Of a DNA stretch of 64,000 nucleotides, positions 63,199-64,000 are shown in pieces. The notes beneath the pieces are model-generated. The model worked only from the letters and a program-made list of their open reading frames with translations. It did not search any database and was not told the origin of the DNA. The DNA comes from Corallococcus macrosporus (GTDB taxonomy: Bacteria; Myxococcota; Myxococcia; Myxococcales; Myxococcaceae): assembly GCF_017302985.1 (NCBI RefSeq), contig NZ_JAFIMU010000007.1, forward strand, positions 248,001 through 312,000, read 5' to 3'. Position 1 is the first letter of the stretch, and the number at the start of each line of letters is the position of its first letter. The translations under genes and the position numbers were made by a program.

Positions 63199-63310
63199 CG
63201 CGCGTCACTCCCGTGGGGCCCCTCCCGCCGCGGGGGGGCGCCCGTCGGGTGCACAATGGGGGACGCGGGCTCCCCGTGCAAAGCCTCCGCGCGGTGCTAC
63301 GGTGCGCCCC

Positions 63311-64000
63311 GTGCCCCAGAGCGAGTCCCTGTCAGAGCGGGTGGAGCGGTTGGAGCTGCCCTTCAACGAATACGGTGTCGACCCGTACGGCATCTCGAAG
63401 AAGCACCTGAAGCTGGCGCTGGAGTTCTTCGCCTTCCTCTACCGGAACTACTTCCGGGTGCGCTGCACCGGCGTGCAACACATCCCCAAGACGGGCCGGG
63501 GCATGCTGGTGGGCAACCACTCCGGCGGCGTCGCGGTGGACGGGATGATGGTGCTCACCTCCACGATGCTGGAGATGGATCCGCCCCGGCTCGCCCAGGG
63601 CATGGTGGAGCGCTTCATCCACAAGTTCCCCGTGGCCTCGCTGTGGGCCAGCCGCACCGGCCAGTTCACCGGCCTGCCCGAGCACGCGGTGCGCCTCCTG
63701 GAGGACGACCGGCTCCTCATGATTTTTCCGGAAGGGGCCCGCGGCACCGCGAAGCTCTACCCGGACCGCTACTCGCTGGTGGACTTCGGCACGGGCTTCA
63801 TCCGGCTGGCGCTCCAGACGCGCTCGCCCATCATCCCCTTCGCCTTCCTGGGCGGCGGCGCGGCCATCCCCACCATCACCAACGCGTACGCGTTAGGGAA
63901 GCTGATGGGCATGCCGTACATCCCGCTGACGCCGTACCTGCTGCCCATCCCGCTGCCGGTGGGTCTTGAGATCCACTACGGCGAGCCGCTCGTCTTCGAG
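63311..64000 (+). CDS. Lysophospholipid acyltransferase (PlsC-like), 3' end outside window
   Basis: 230 codons open to the window edge, from GTG 63311 (GTG 63302 is also in frame); no Shine-Dalgarno is obvious at either. The acyltransferase motif I is present as NHSGGVAVD (the N-H-x4-5-D catalytic pair), motif II region ASRTGQFTGLPE and motif III FPEGARGTAKLYP. These enzymes put an acyl chain on lysophosphatidate or similar lipids at the inner membrane. The protein continues beyond the window, so its length and C-terminus cannot be judged. Confidence 0.85.
   Translation, partial: MPQSESLSERVERLELPFNEYGVDPYGISKKHLKLALEFFAFLYRNYFRVRCTGVQHIPKTGRGMLVGNHSGGVAVDGMMVLTSTMLEMDPPRLAQGMVERFIHKFPVASLWASRTGQFTGLPEHAVRLLEDDRLLMIFPEGARGTAKLYPDRYSLVDFGTGFIRLALQTRSPIIPFAFLGGGAAIPTITNAYALGKLMGMPYIPLTPYLLPIPLPVGLEIHYGEPLVFE

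Overview
The window is about 70% GC with dense, tightly packed genes, many lipoproteins, large repeat-bearing secreted proteins (RCC1, LamG, FG-GAP, PA14), several GH16 glucanases, few SD-less starts and many GTG/TTG or overlapping starts. This points to a myxobacterium of the Myxococcus/Corallococcus type; the species cannot be fixed from the sequence alone. No tRNA, rRNA, CRISPR array or transposase was seen.

Layout. 1-4961: end of an unknown gene, two tandem paralogous small proteins, a thioredoxin-MORN fusion and an FHA protein with a long acidic linker. 4967-11979: a class I lanthipeptide locus with two near-identical precursor genes (minus strand, after a DHA2 exporter) facing divergent lanC-lanB, then an OsmC protein. 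12119-13354: a thiolase with an operator-like dyad. 13417-22914: secreted RCC1 and LamG proteins, two GH16 glucanases with an S51-like peptidase between them, and a P-loop kinase fused to a degenerate PurA-like domain through 24-residue repeats. 22999-26626: three-gene operon of a CxxCH protein, a lipoprotein and a Tat-exported DUF1501-like lipoprotein. 26959-31551: small lipoprotein, rRNA-type methyltransferase, FG-GAP protein, small unknown, MsrB-MsrA lipoprotein.

31559-45353, all on the minus strand: a reductase, a DUF2256/DUF3253 protein and, upstream, a ten-gene surface-glycan operon (alcohol dehydrogenase, Gfo/Idh oxidoreductase, ABC exporter, two NAD-dependent epimerases, four glycosyltransferases, UDP-glucose dehydrogenase) in which most genes overlap by 4 bases. 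45544-55651: a GH5-like lipoprotein; a phosphatase coupled to a phosphoribosyltransferase/kinase-like protein; a FadR-type regulator next to a FadR-operator-like palindrome; a clan GH-A hydrolase; and a BlaI-M56 peptidase signalling operon with two operator dyads over its promoter. 55742-59077: small Cys-rich lipoprotein, a discoidin/PA14/GH16 protein and a catalase-family protein.

59350-61616 is clearly different: base composition drops to roughly half GC and two coupled genes encode an ORC/STAND-like ATPase and an unknown partner. This looks like a transferred accessory module, possibly defence. The window closes with a VOC protein, an unknown protein and the start of an acyltransferase.

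Best candidates for something new are the two-peptide lanthipeptide locus with nisin-like ring spacing, the AT-rich ATPase pair, the phosphatase/PRTase pair, the kinase-PurA pseudoenzyme, and a dispersed 25-27 bp palindrome that matches FadR half-sites and lies just upstream of a FadR-type regulator gene.
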